NCBI RefSeq assembly: GCF_018598585.1
Contig: NZ_JAHESD010000049.1
Span: 1 to 46,408, forward strand
Direction: 5' to 3'
DNA from: Chryseosolibacter indicum
GTDB taxonomy: Bacteria; Bacteroidota; Bacteroidia; Cytophagales; Cyclobacteriaceae
DNA length: 46,408 nucleotides
A model generated the notes under the pieces. The model had not been told where the DNA came from. It did not search any database and worked only from the letters and a program-made list of their open reading frames with translations. This document shows, one piece after another, positions 27,054-35,166 of this stretch; positions within the stretch are counted from its first letter, which is position 1, and each line of letters opens with the position of its first letter. Position numbers and translations under genes: made by a program.

Positions 27054-28043
27054 TTAACAGCCGCGACCATTTATATGGATCACCGCATCTTCGATTACAT
27101 AGGTTGCATTAATTGCCTTACAGATAATTTCAATGCGCTCGTAAAGGCCCTCGTTTGACATGGAAGTTGTAAGAACACAGTTCTTCAACAGTGCTTCATC
27201 ATACTGGATCTCTACACCGTAGTTTTCTTCAAGTGCGTGAAAGATGGTGGACACAGGTGCACCATCAAACTTCATATTAAACAAGGTTGGCTCTTCCAGC
27301 ACAATGGCAGGAATAGAGACCAGCTCCTTTTTAACTCTCTCTTTTTCGCGATCATAAACCAATTGATAATTAGGGCGAAGCACCACACCTTCATGGGCTG
27401 AAAGTTCTGTTGCCGCCTCAGATACTTTGGTAAATACTGAAACCTTTCCGGTTTTAACCGCTACAGTTATTTGTTCGTCCGTATCATAAGCCCTGATATT
27501 GAAACTTGTTCCCAACACCTTGGTCACCACTTCTTTTGAATACACAATGAACGGACGATTCTTATCTTTCGAAACGTTGAAGAATGCCTCCCCTTCCAGG
27601 AATACCTCCCGTTTATCAGCAACGAATTGTTTGCTGAAAGCAATCTTACTCTTCGGTTTTAGCGTAACTATGGAGCCATCCTCAAGCGTAACTTCCTTAA
27701 GCGCTTCACTTTTATTCTCGATGTTTATAAATCCTTCTTTTGATGCGAAGGACGATGTTTCGGCAACGCCGGGCCATTTAACATTGATGACAACAAGAAA
27801 CGCTGCGACAAGCAATGTGACAGCAGCTGCTACCCGAAGAAAGAAGTTAATTCCATTACCACCGCGCTGGCCCTCAGCAGGCTTCACCTTTGACCACAAA
27901 TTCTTTTCTATTGACTCATCACGAACAACACGGGCAGGAATATTTATTTCGGAATACCATTGTTCAATCAGTTCCCTCTCCTGATCGGTACAGGTACCAG
28001 ATTCATATTTTTCAAGTAGCTTTTTAAATTCTTCGGGTTTCAT
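27054..28043 (-). CDS. FecR-family anti-sigma factor (inner membrane)
   Basis: 329 aa. A cytoplasmic N-terminal sigma-binding part (EEFKKLLEKYESGTCTDQERELIEQWY) precedes one transmembrane helix near residues 84-104 (FFLRVAAAVTLLVAAFLVVI). The periplasmic FecR domain (about 110-215: EVTLEDGSIVTLKPKSKI, REVFLEGEAFFNV, KVLGTSFNIRAY, VAVKTGKVSVF) and a C-terminal DUF4974-like STN-fold domain (about 255-329: FDGAPVSTIFHALEENYGVEI) follow. It relays the signal from the STN domain of the SusC receptor to the ECF sigma factor. Unusually, it is separated from the sigma gene by 612 bases and therefore probably has its own promoter. Confidence 0.94.
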   Translation of the reverse strand: MKPEEFKKLLEKYESGTCTDQERELIEQWYSEINIPARVVRDESIEKNLWSKVKPAEGQRGGNGINFFLRVAAAVTLLVAAFLVVINVKWPGVAETSSFASKEGFINIENKSEALKEVTLEDGSIVTLKPKSKIAFSKQFVADKREVFLEGEAFFNVSKDKNRPFIVYSKEVVTKVLGTSFNIRAYDTDEQITVAVKTGKVSVFTKVSEAATELSAHEGVVLRPNYQLVYDREKERVKKELVSIPAIVLEEPTLFNMKFDGAPVSTIFHALEENYGVEIQYDEALLKNCVLTTSMSNEGLYERIEIICKAINATYVIEDAVIHINGRGC

Positions 28044-28655
28044 ACTCTAAAGACACGCTTCTGCCCTGCAACCCTAAAGAATAGAATCAAAATATTGGTC
28101 AATGTTATTTAGCCTTTTCCAGACACAGTATAGCAAAGCTTTTCCAGTGATGATTATGCGTCTACTTAATATGTTTAAACAGATAACCTGTATCTCCTTA
28201 CCCTTTCACCTGCATATCTCCCGTCTTTAAGCCTCGTTTCACTACAGGATAAACCGTAGATAACCCGTATATAAACCGTATATAACCCGTAGATAATCCG
28301 TACCTTAAAGAGACGGGTTATCTACGGATCACCTATGTTTTAATATTTTGTTGCCTATGGGTTAATGAGGGGTTAAAGAGCTTTTATTGTGCGGTTATTC
28401 ACGCCTTTGAGTGGGTTAGAACGGTAATCTGGCGAGGGCATGAAGTTGTAGTACAACAGGATGATCCGGATCAGGTATGTACCAGGAATCGGAAAAGGTT
28501 ATACTGATGAAAGGATGAAGAAGATAGCTTTGCGCAGAATTGCAGGGATGATGCTAAGGCGATTGATCACGAGGTCATCCTTCTAAGGATGTTTTGTGCG
28601 ATGGATTTGAGGTGGTGTATTGTGTTCAGGAGATGTTGATGCTTCTGCCAGATGA
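28044..28655. other. 612-base gap between ECF sigma and fecR genes
   Basis: No recognised gene. It holds the tandem 11-bp repeats and inverted copy at 28250-28327. A 41-codon plus-strand frame (28461-28586), rich in Arg and Met, has no coding support. The size is unusual, since fecI and fecR are normally adjacent. Confidence 0.5.
28250..28327. repeat. Five tandem 11-bp repeats with a downstream inverted copy
   Basis: Five head-to-tail units of 11 bases (28250-28304) follow TAAMCCGTAKA: TAAACCGTAGA, TAACCCGTATA, TAAACCGTATA, TAACCCGTAGA, TAATCCGTACC. After a 8-base spacer comes ACGGGTTATCTACGG (28313-28327), the exact reverse complement of 28254-28268. It also pairs with 28287-28301 with one mismatch, so two mutually exclusive stems are possible. 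The 11-base period is close to one helical turn, placing every unit on the same DNA face, as in protein-binding arrays. Confidence 0.8.
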
Positions 28656-29234
28656 TTATAGCATGGTGGCAAAGCACAGGAAAAAGATAAAGTCTTTGAG
28701 GTGGAGCTTAAGCTGGCGCAGCGATTTTGTGAGGTGATACTCTATTGCTTTTTCGGAAACCTTGAGCAGGCTAGCAATTTCAGCATTCGACCTGCCTTCC
28801 ATTCGGCTTAGACGAAATACCTCTCTTGACTTTGCAGGAAGACCATTAACAGCCCGCTCAACAGCGTTGTTCAGATCATCAAATTCAACAGAGTTTGGGG
28901 TGGCATTCTGTTGCTCAGGTATAAATGTCTTATAGTAAGTCCAGTATTTCTCCTGCGTTATCTTTGATCGTATTAGGTTAATCACACGGTTTCTAACTGA
29001 AGTCTGCAAGTAGTAAGAAAGGTTTGTGATCACCAATGTTTCCCGTTTCTCCCAAAGTGTTGAAAAGATCTGTTGGATGATCTCCTCCGCATCATCGTGC
29101 GAATGCACCTTTGACTTGGCCAGCTCGTAGAGTTGAAACCAGTGGTGCTTAAAGATCTGTTCAAAAGCCTGTACACTACCTTTGCGCAAATCCTCAAGGA
29201 GGAGTAATTCTGTATGTTGGTTTAGTTTGGACAT
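28656..29234 (-). CDS. ECF-type RNA polymerase sigma factor (FecI-like, Bacteroidetes family)
   Basis: 192 aa sigma-70 family protein. Region 2: AFEQIFKHHWFQLYELAKSKV, DDAEEIIQQIFSTLWEKRETL and SYYLQTSVRNRVINLIR. Region 4: VNGLPAKSREVFRLSRMEGRSNAEIASLL, then VSEKAIEYHLTKSLRQLK forming the -35-recognition helix-turn-helix. It ends in a hydrophobic tail (FIFFLCFATML). It should be held inactive by the downstream FecR and direct transcription of the SusC/SusD genes when the STN receptor is occupied. The family assignment is firm; the regulon is inferred from proximity. Confidence 0.95.
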   Translation of the reverse strand: MSKLNQHTELLLLEDLRKGSVQAFEQIFKHHWFQLYELAKSKVHSHDDAEEIIQQIFSTLWEKRETLVITNLSYYLQTSVRNRVINLIRSKITQEKYWTYYKTFIPEQQNATPNSVEFDDLNNAVERAVNGLPAKSREVFRLSRMEGRSNAEIASLLKVSEKAIEYHLTKSLRQLKLHLKDFIFFLCFATML

Positions 29235-29772
29235 CCGGTAACGATGTATTACAAGTTTATAAAAAAAACTTACAATCGTTTTCGGAAATTAGTAAAAAAT
29301 ATTGATGGGCATTCTATAAAGCCTGGTTTTATACGATAACTTGTTGGGGTAGTGTTTGTAGCATCACATAATCAGGATTTGTTCTCGCTCGCTGATCTTT
29401 AACCAACCATAAATAGAGTAACAGTTTATAAAAAAATGTAAAGGTTACCCTCCTATTTTGGACCTTTGTTAACTTCCTATAGAGGCGCTTTTTGTCTTCC
29501 CGATAATTTTCGCTCTTTACATACCTGCGTCTTTGGCGTACCACATGGCAGCATAAATACAAACAGATTTTTTGAACAACGTCACTTGAATTGTTCTCAA
29601 GTATGAAAGCCCGGTTGATATGCAAGGTCAACACAAAGACTGTTGTGCCTATCCATATTAAGGTGCAGCTATGGCTTTGTTAGAAATGACAAGTGTATAC
29701 TTGTACGACGTTTACAGAACAATGATGAACGGTGAGTCACTAGCAAACACGGAAGTGTCTACCGAACAGGAA
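29235..29772. other. 538-base gap upstream of ECF sigma gene
   Basis: No gene could be supported. Frames on both strands (29329-29634 minus, 29671 onward plus) look compositionally random, and the latter runs into the antisense of the M23 gene. The gap contains two copies of AGTTTATAAAAAAA (29254-29267 and 29423-29436), the first just upstream of the sigma start codon and probably within its promoter region. Confidence 0.4.
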
Positions 29773-31074
29773 TTAAAGTACGAGCCATCCCGTAAGGCCT
29801 TCCTTGGTTTTTATAAACTGGTAGCCTTCAAACTGTGCAAGCAGATAAATGGTAGTGGGCTTGTTGAGATGTGCTACTGGTACCGCTTCATCGTTTATTC
29901 CGGTACGTACTACAGCGGGCGACTTCAATTTTATTCGCTTGCCATTCTCTATAGGGGCAATCGACTTCTTGGTGAGAAACCCTTGTGACTTGTCAGGAAG
30001 TGCGACACGATACCATGCATTACTCTGCGCGATCACTTTTACGTAGGTATCTTTCTTTAACGATGTTTTCACAAGATGTTTTTCACCAGGGCCTGCTCTG
30101 AAGTTCACTTCTTTGCTTACAACTTTAAAATCGGATTGCCTGAAGGTGGTATCCCATGGAAGTGCCTCAGTAACGGCCTCGAGTGTACGGATATAATTGA
30201 TTGGATCTTTGCTTTTACTGCGATAGATTCCAAAATGAAGATGCGATGGCGTGTACCTGGCATTGCCGGTGTTGCCCACCGTGCCTAATGTATCGCCTTG
30301 CTTTACGGTAGCGCCAGGCTTAACCAGTTGTGAATCGAGGTGCGCAAAGTAATACGAATGCTGGCGCTTTTTGTCCTGCATCCAAACTACTTTACCGCCG
30401 AGGTTATTGGTGCTTACCCGTGAGATATAACCACTGGTAGGAGCAATAACAGGCGTACCCTTTTTGGCGAAAATATCTACACCTTCGTGCGATCGTTTTC
30501 CCCCATCGCGTGAAGCGCCATAAAAACTTCCGATCGACTTATTATCTGCCCCGGCAACAGGATTTATCAATACCGGTGTCGCCGAAATGCTCAGTGTGTA
30601 ATAGGCATCGAGCAACAACTCTGGCTGAATACGAATAAGACATGTCATGTCCTTCTCAAACTCGTAACTCATTGTCATGCTTGAGTCGGCATGCACCAGT
30701 TCTTTCCATCCGTCTTCTTCCCATGAAAAAAGATCGAGAAAGAATGTTGCGTTTTGAAAAGATACCACTGCACCATTGACGGTAAGCACCTGGCCTTCTT
30801 TTGCTATAAACTGATAGGACCGTGCATCGGGTTCTGTTGCTTTAAAATAGCCGGATTCAGAAAAAGGCAGGCTCACCTCAACGGAGTCATTGAGCGCACG
30901 TTGACCGGCAGCAAGCCAGGCCTGTGCCATAACTGTTTTGTCAAGATCAGCTTTTTCTAATGAACGAACGTATCGTTTATAAGGTGGTACATCAAATAGT
31001 GTGGTTTTAATGGGATTGGAGCCGCTACAGCCATAAAGTAAAACGGCTGCTACCAGCCAAAAGAATTTCTGCAT
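29773..31074 (-). CDS. M23 peptidase lipoprotein with C-terminal SH3-like domain
   Basis: 433 aa. Lipoprotein signal MQKFFWLVAAVLLYGCS; the residues after Cys are not acidic (CSGSNP), pointing to periplasmic retention. A beta-rich N-terminal region (about 50-180) precedes a LytM domain (about 190-290) with both zinc motifs: HEGVDIF (HxxxD) and HLHFG. A bacterial SH3-like domain (about 310-375: VNFRAGPGEKHLVKTSLKK, WYRVALPDKSQGFL) and possibly a second degenerate one follow, probably binding cell wall. A peptidoglycan hydrolase role is expected; it differs in architecture from the two membrane-anchored M23 proteins at the start of the window. Confidence 0.9.
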   Translation of the reverse strand: MQKFFWLVAAVLLYGCSGSNPIKTTLFDVPPYKRYVRSLEKADLDKTVMAQAWLAAGQRALNDSVEVSLPFSESGYFKATEPDARSYQFIAKEGQVLTVNGAVVSFQNATFFLDLFSWEEDGWKELVHADSSMTMSYEFEKDMTCLIRIQPELLLDAYYTLSISATPVLINPVAGADNKSIGSFYGASRDGGKRSHEGVDIFAKKGTPVIAPTSGYISRVSTNNLGGKVVWMQDKKRQHSYYFAHLDSQLVKPGATVKQGDTLGTVGNTGNARYTPSHLHFGIYRSKSKDPINYIRTLEAVTEALPWDTTFRQSDFKVVSKEVNFRAGPGEKHLVKTSLKKDTYVKVIAQSNAWYRVALPDKSQGFLTKKSIAPIENGKRIKLKSPAVVRTGINDEAVPVAHLNKPTTIYLLAQFEGYQFIKTKEGLTGWLVL

Positions 31075-31138
31075 GTAAGCACAACGCCGAACCTTTTGAT
31101 TTAGTTTTTACAATTGGCCCATACAGGTAAAGTTGGGG

Positions 31139-32167
31139 TTAATGGCTGTAACCTACGTCAGCATTAGCCTTCTTGCGAAAGCTGTAGTAGAGATAAAAAA
31201 GTGCCGGCAGTATAAATACACTTCCGATAAGCAAGGCCCATCCTAATGCATTCAAGGTTGCTGCCGGTGCTTTATACTGAATGAGCGAAAGATTATCACC
31301 CGAGGTTGTGATAACAAGATCAGGAAAATGAGCATAACTGATGGCGAGCAATATCATGGTAACCTGGAAGGCCACAAGCCCGCGAATAACCAATTCGTTT
31401 TTAGCATGTACAAATACCCAAAGCAGCACCAGCGAAATAGTAGCAGCCAGCACAGCGCCAAGGCCTACTTTATCACCAAACACCCAGCGCACCAGCGGCA
31501 CTTCGTTTGCCTCAGCAGCAATGAACACCAGGATGCCACATATAACGGCAATGCTATTAGCGTTCTTCGCCTTGCGGATAAACTCTTTACGGTCTTCTTC
31601 GTTTGTAGCTTCTCCAATGAGATACACAGCGGCAAGGAAGCCACATAGCGCTACGGTAAAAAAGCCTACGGCTATTGAGAACCAGTTAAGCCACGGATAG
31701 ATGTAAGCGGTCTCAAATGTGTCTGCTTTTAAATCTATCTTTCCTGATACCGTAGACCCTGCAATGATGCCGAGGAACAACGGCGTAATAAAACTTGACC
31801 ACACAAAGATCTTGTTGTAAACCTCCTGCATGTTATCGTGTATGGCATCGTAATGCCTGAATACAAAGGCAGTGCCTCGCGCTATTATTCCGAGCAATAA
31901 AATTAGAATGGGAATATGTAAATGAACAGACAGTGTGCTGTAGATGACCGGAAACCCGACAAACAAAATTACAATGGCAATAACCAACCACATGTGGTTA
32001 GACTCCCATATCGGCCCGATAGCTTCGTATAACGTAGTCCGTGTTTTCTTGATGCGTTTCGATGATGTAAACATCTCGATAATGCCAGCACCAAAATCGG
32101 CTCCGCCAAGCAAAAAGTATAACAAGATCGACAACCACAGATACGTGATAACAACTTCATCCATCAT
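31139..32167 (-). CDS. cydB: Cytochrome bd-type quinol oxidase subunit II
   Basis: 342 aa, eight to nine membrane helices. It begins with the family hallmark LWLSILLYFLLGGADFGAGII, then AIGPIWESNHMWLVIAIVILF, RGTAFVFRHYD and FVWSSFITPLFLGIIAGS. It forms the inner-membrane bd oxidase with CydA, reducing oxygen to water with high affinity. A start at either of two adjacent ATG codons (32167 or 32164) is possible. One base separates it from the cydA stop, so the pair is co-transcribed. No cydX-like micro-ORF was noticed downstream, and no cydCD exporter is in the window. Confidence 0.96.
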   Translation of the reverse strand: MMDEVVITYLWLSILLYFLLGGADFGAGIIEMFTSSKRIKKTRTTLYEAIGPIWESNHMWLVIAIVILFVGFPVIYSTLSVHLHIPILILLLGIIARGTAFVFRHYDAIHDNMQEVYNKIFVWSSFITPLFLGIIAGSTVSGKIDLKADTFETAYIYPWLNWFSIAVGFFTVALCGFLAAVYLIGEATNEEDRKEFIRKAKNANSIAVICGILVFIAAEANEVPLVRWVFGDKVGLGAVLAATISLVLLWVFVHAKNELVIRGLVAFQVTMILLAISYAHFPDLVITTSGDNLSLIQYKAPAATLNALGWALLIGSVFILPALFYLYYSFRKKANADVGYSH

Positions 32168-32168
32168 T

Positions 32169-33482
32169 TTACTTATCCGATTTATCGTAAAGAACAGGTA
32201 CCATTTTAATCTGACGATTGAGCAGGAATATAACCACCACCGTTAGTGAGATGTAAATAAGCGTAAACAGATAGAACGACCAAGCAATGCCAGGCATGGG
32301 TGTTACGGCATCGGCAGTGCGCATAATACCATGTATGATCCACGGCTGACGTCCTACTTCTGTTACTGTCCATCCGGCTTCTACAGCAATAAAACCTAAC
32401 GGTATAGCGATGGCGAAGAGCACGAGCAACCATCTGCGTTGTAGCAATTGCTTTTTACGCAGGGCAATAAAGAACGTAATGGAAAGTGCCATCAGAAAAA
32501 CACCTATGCCGACCATCACCTGGAACGCATAATGTACAATGGGAACAGGGGGATGTTCCTCAACAGGAATCTGATCGAGTCCTTTTACCTCTGCATTGAT
32601 ATCGCCATGTGCAAGAAAGCTGAGCATACCGGGCAACTCAATGGCATAGGACACTTCTTTCTTTTCAGGATCAGGGATACCTCCGATAAGAAGCGGAGCT
32701 TTTCGTGTTGTATGGTAATGTGCTTCCATGGCAGCAAGTTTCGCGGGTTGTCTTTCGGCAACATCCTTTGCTGAAATATCACCACTCAGAGGTTGAAGGA
32801 TGGCTGCAACAGCACCAAAGAATCCGGCAATCTTAAAGGCGCGACTATGAAACAAAACATTTTTATTTTGCAGGATCATGGCTGCGTGAACACCAGCCAC
32901 AGCGAAGCCTGTGGCTGCAAAGGCCGCGAGCGTCATGTGCAATGACTGTGAGAACCATGCCTTGTTAAACATGGCTTTGATTGGATCGATGTTGATGTAT
33001 TCTCCGTTAACAAAATCAAATCCTGCAGGACTGTTCATCCAGGCATTTGCCGATACAACCAGGATACCTGAAGCAAGACCGCTGATGCCTACAACCACAC
33101 CGGTGAACCAGTGAAACCATTTATTAAAGCGATCCCATCCGTACAAGAAAAATCCAAGCGCTATGGCTTCAATAAAGAAGGCTGTGCCTTCAAGTGAGAA
33201 AGGCATGCCGAAGATGGGGCCTGCGTGCTCCATAAACGATGGCCAGAGAAGTCCCAATTCAAATGATAGCATGGTGCCCGACACGGCACCGGTAGCAAAA
33301 AATATAGCTACGCCTTTGCTCCATGCTTTTGTTAGATTCTTGTAACCCTCATCATTTGTGCGAAGCCATTTATAGTGTGAGACTGCCATGAAGAAGGGCA
33401 TCACCATCCCGATACAGGCATATATAATATGAAATCCGAGTGATAATGCCATTTGCGATCGGGCCGCAAGGAAGTTATCCAT
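32169..33482 (-). CDS. cydA: Cytochrome bd-type quinol oxidase subunit I, short Q-loop type
   Basis: 437 aa, shorter than E. coli CydA (522), because the Q-loop region is compact and lacks the long insertion. Haem ligands are visible: His near the N terminus (LGFHIIYACIGMVMPFF), His in WFSQSLHMTLAAF, and Met in YAFQVMVGIGVF. The quinol/haem motif is EVGRQPWIIHGIMRT, of the GRQPWIIxGxxRT form typical of short-Q-loop (CIO-like) oxidases. FELGLLWPSFM and SLEGTAFFIEAIALG carry the glutamates of the proton path. It is first in the cydAB unit. A perfect -7 element lies 21-28 bases upstream of the start codon. Confidence 0.96.
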   Translation of the reverse strand: MDNFLAARSQMALSLGFHIIYACIGMVMPFFMAVSHYKWLRTNDEGYKNLTKAWSKGVAIFFATGAVSGTMLSFELGLLWPSFMEHAGPIFGMPFSLEGTAFFIEAIALGFFLYGWDRFNKWFHWFTGVVVGISGLASGILVVSANAWMNSPAGFDFVNGEYINIDPIKAMFNKAWFSQSLHMTLAAFAATGFAVAGVHAAMILQNKNVLFHSRAFKIAGFFGAVAAILQPLSGDISAKDVAERQPAKLAAMEAHYHTTRKAPLLIGGIPDPEKKEVSYAIELPGMLSFLAHGDINAEVKGLDQIPVEEHPPVPIVHYAFQVMVGIGVFLMALSITFFIALRKKQLLQRRWLLVLFAIAIPLGFIAVEAGWTVTEVGRQPWIIHGIMRTADAVTPMPGIAWSFYLFTLIYISLTVVVIFLLNRQIKMVPVLYDKSDK

Positions 33483-33502
33483 AGTTTCTGAGTTGTGCTG
33501 CT

Positions 33503-33510
33503 CAAAAGTA
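33503..33510 (-). promoter_or_regulatory. -7 element TACTTTTG for cydAB
   Basis: An exact TAnnTTTG match on the minus strand, 21 bases upstream of the cydA ATG (33482), predicting a leader of about 15 bases. A standard TTG -33 is missing at the right distance, which could mean activation by a regulator, reasonable for an oxygen-responsive oxidase. Confidence 0.5.
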
Positions 33511-33608
33511 GATACGGATGTCGAGATTAAAAGGATTTACTAAATGATTTTTGTAATATTAATTTCTGATTTTCTTAAACACAGTACCAAACTGAGCGTA
33601 GTACAAAT

Positions 33609-33638
33609 AAAAAACCTTCAACTTTTACGTCGAAGGTT
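33609..33638 (-). terminator. Intrinsic terminator of the Pro/Ser/Thr-rich gene
   Basis: Stem AACCTTC/GAAGGTT (33613-33619 with 33632-33638), followed on the minus strand by a run of T (GGTTTTTTATTTG). It begins 22 bases past the stop codon. Confidence 0.78.
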
Positions 33639-33659
33639 CTAGTATATATAATGGTTTAA

Positions 33660-34295
33660 CTACTGACCACCATTTGGCCTTGGATTTTCAATTGCATTAC
33701 CATTTTGATCAAATCTATATGTTCTTACTCCTTGAGGAGTGTTGATGTCCATCGAATACTGATTCGTTCCACGATCATAGTAAATGGTCGAGTTCTCCCA
33801 ACCCTTATAGCTACTACTTTGCAATGTATTTCTCAAGCCAGTAGGCACTTGCTCATTCTGCACAGGAGATAAAGCGTTATTGGTTGTATTAGGTTGTGCA
33901 TAATTAGTGGATGGCTGCGTCGTTACAGGTGACTGATAAGGATTATTCGCATTCGGTGAATTCTGAGGCACCTGAAAATCGTTACCTGCAGGAGCATTCA
34001 GTGAAGAAGAATTACTTCCTGGCTGTGTGGCATAAGGATTAGATGCAGCAGGCGTATTTCCAGGCGTGCCTGGGCGAACAGCACTCGATGGCTGTGGATA
34101 TGTCGAAGACGGTGTCGTCGCCGTACCTGGTGTTGCACTCGGCGTAGGTTGAGTTACTGTGCCAGGCGAAGGCTGGGTAGTTCTTGAACTTCCGGGTTGT
34201 ACTCCCGGTTGTACTGACGATCCTGATGTTTGCGCATAACTACTTGCTATACCGGCAGATAGTAAAGCGGCTAACGTTATCGATGTAAGTTTCAT
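33660..34295 (-). CDS. Secreted Pro/Ser/Thr/Gln/Asn-rich low-complexity protein
   Basis: 211 aa with signal peptide MKLTSITLAALLSAGIASSYAQ. Residues 23-145 are a low-complexity linker dominated by Thr, Ser, Pro, Gln, Asn and Gly (QPGVQPGSS, TVTQPTPSATPG, NPYATQPG). A compact C-terminal segment (about 150-211) contains VPTGLRNTLQSSSYKGW, STIYYDRGTNQYSMDI and RTYRFDQNGN, resembling the small PepSY-like or BLIP-like units of Bacteroidota secreted proteins. No function can be named. It is framed by its own terminator and sits between the cyd operon and the FKBP gene. Confidence 0.75.
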   Translation of the reverse strand: MKLTSITLAALLSAGIASSYAQTSGSSVQPGVQPGSSRTTQPSPGTVTQPTPSATPGTATTPSSTYPQPSSAVRPGTPGNTPAASNPYATQPGSNSSSLNAPAGNDFQVPQNSPNANNPYQSPVTTQPSTNYAQPNTTNNALSPVQNEQVPTGLRNTLQSSSYKGWENSTIYYDRGTNQYSMDINTPQGVRTYRFDQNGNAIENPRPNGGQ

Positions 34296-34385
34296 AATAT
34301 TGCTCGTTAAGGTTAAACATAAGTTAACACGTCTATACCTTAAGAAACCATGCCATCAGATTAAGAAGCGCCTATATAAATAACA

Positions 34386-34404
34386 AAGCGCCCTTACGGC
34401 GCTT
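34386..34404 (-). terminator. Hairpin downstream of the FKBP gene
   Basis: Perfect 7-bp GC-rich stem AAGCGCC/GGCGCTT with a 5-base loop, 31 bases past the FKBP stop on the minus strand. It is followed by TGTTATTTATAT, T-rich but interrupted. A second AGAAGCGCC near 34363 could pair with the same right arm (34398-34406). Confidence 0.6.
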
Positions 34405-34434
34405 CTATTCTTATTTGAGAACAGCTAATTAGGA

Positions 34435-35166
34435 TTAGTTGACTTTAATTAATTCTACTTCAAATATAAGTGTTGAAAATGGTGGTATTTGTCCTCCAGC
34501 ACCACGCTCGCCATACCCCAAATCAGAAGGAATATATAATATCCACTTATCTCCTTCCTTCATTAGTTGCAATGCCTCCGTCCAACCGCGTATTACTTCG
34601 CTTACTCCAAAGGAAGCAGGTTCGCCACGTTGTACAGAGCTATCAAACACAGTACCATCAGTTAGTTTACCAGTATAATGCACGGTAACATTATCTGTAG
34701 CCTTAGGCGTCTTGCCTGTACCTGATGATATTACTTTATATTGAAGACCGCTAGCGGTGGTCTTTACCCCTTCCTTAGATTTGTTTGCTTCTAAAAAGGC
34801 AAGCCCTTCTTCTTTTGCTTTTCTTGTTTTTCTTTCCATCACTCCTTCCATGTACCTTTGAACAACCATCTGCGATTGTTCTCGGTCCTGCTTTAAAGTT
34901 TTATTACCAAAAAAATCACGAATACCAGCTACAAACGCATCAACATTTAGCGAGTCAAAACCTTGGCTTTTGATATTTGAACCAATAATTACAGCGACTC
35001 CATAACTTGCTTTTTTTACGGTGTCAGATAAATCCGCTTCCTTAGGCTTCTGCAATTCCGTGATCTGCGCCTTAAGTTTCCCTATTTCTGCCTGAAGCTC
35101 CTTTTTTGATTGAGCAACTGCAGAACTCGCGACAAATAAACCAATACAAAAAACAAAAACTTTCAT
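34435..35166 (-). CDS. FKBP-type peptidyl-prolyl cis-trans isomerase, exported
   Basis: 243 aa. Signal peptide MKVFVFCIGLFVASSAVAQ, then an FKBP_N dimerisation region (about 20-130; coiled coil LQAEIGKLKAQITELQK, then KKASYGVAVIIGSNIK). A C-terminal FKBP domain (about 135-243) has LQYKVISSGTGKTP, VTVHYTGKLTDGTVFDSS, VIRGWTEALQLM, LGYGERGAGGQIPPFSTL and FEVELIKV. It is probably a periplasmic folding helper for outer-membrane or secreted proteins. The ATG at 35166 is chosen over upstream in-frame starts (35232, 35172) because it opens directly on the signal peptide. Confidence 0.94.
   Translation of the reverse strand: MKVFVFCIGLFVASSAVAQSKKELQAEIGKLKAQITELQKPKEADLSDTVKKASYGVAVIIGSNIKSQGFDSLNVDAFVAGIRDFFGNKTLKQDREQSQMVVQRYMEGVMERKTRKAKEEGLAFLEANKSKEGVKTTASGLQYKVISSGTGKTPKATDNVTVHYTGKLTDGTVFDSSVQRGEPASFGVSEVIRGWTEALQLMKEGDKWILYIPSDLGYGERGAGGQIPPFSTLIFEVELIKVN

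Noticed and set aside
28461-28586. 41-codon plus-strand frame, Arg/Met-rich, in the sigma-fecR gap
   Set aside because: No promoter, no terminator, no recognised homology and a composition compatible with a chance frame; it needs conservation data before being called a gene.
29329-29634. 101-codon minus-strand frame upstream of the sigma gene
   Set aside because: No domain, signal peptide or plausible composition; it spans the A-tract repeats and looks like non-coding DNA.
29671-29988. 105-codon plus-strand frame
   Set aside because: More than half of it is antisense to the well-supported M23/SH3 gene, and its own N-terminal part has no recognisable features.
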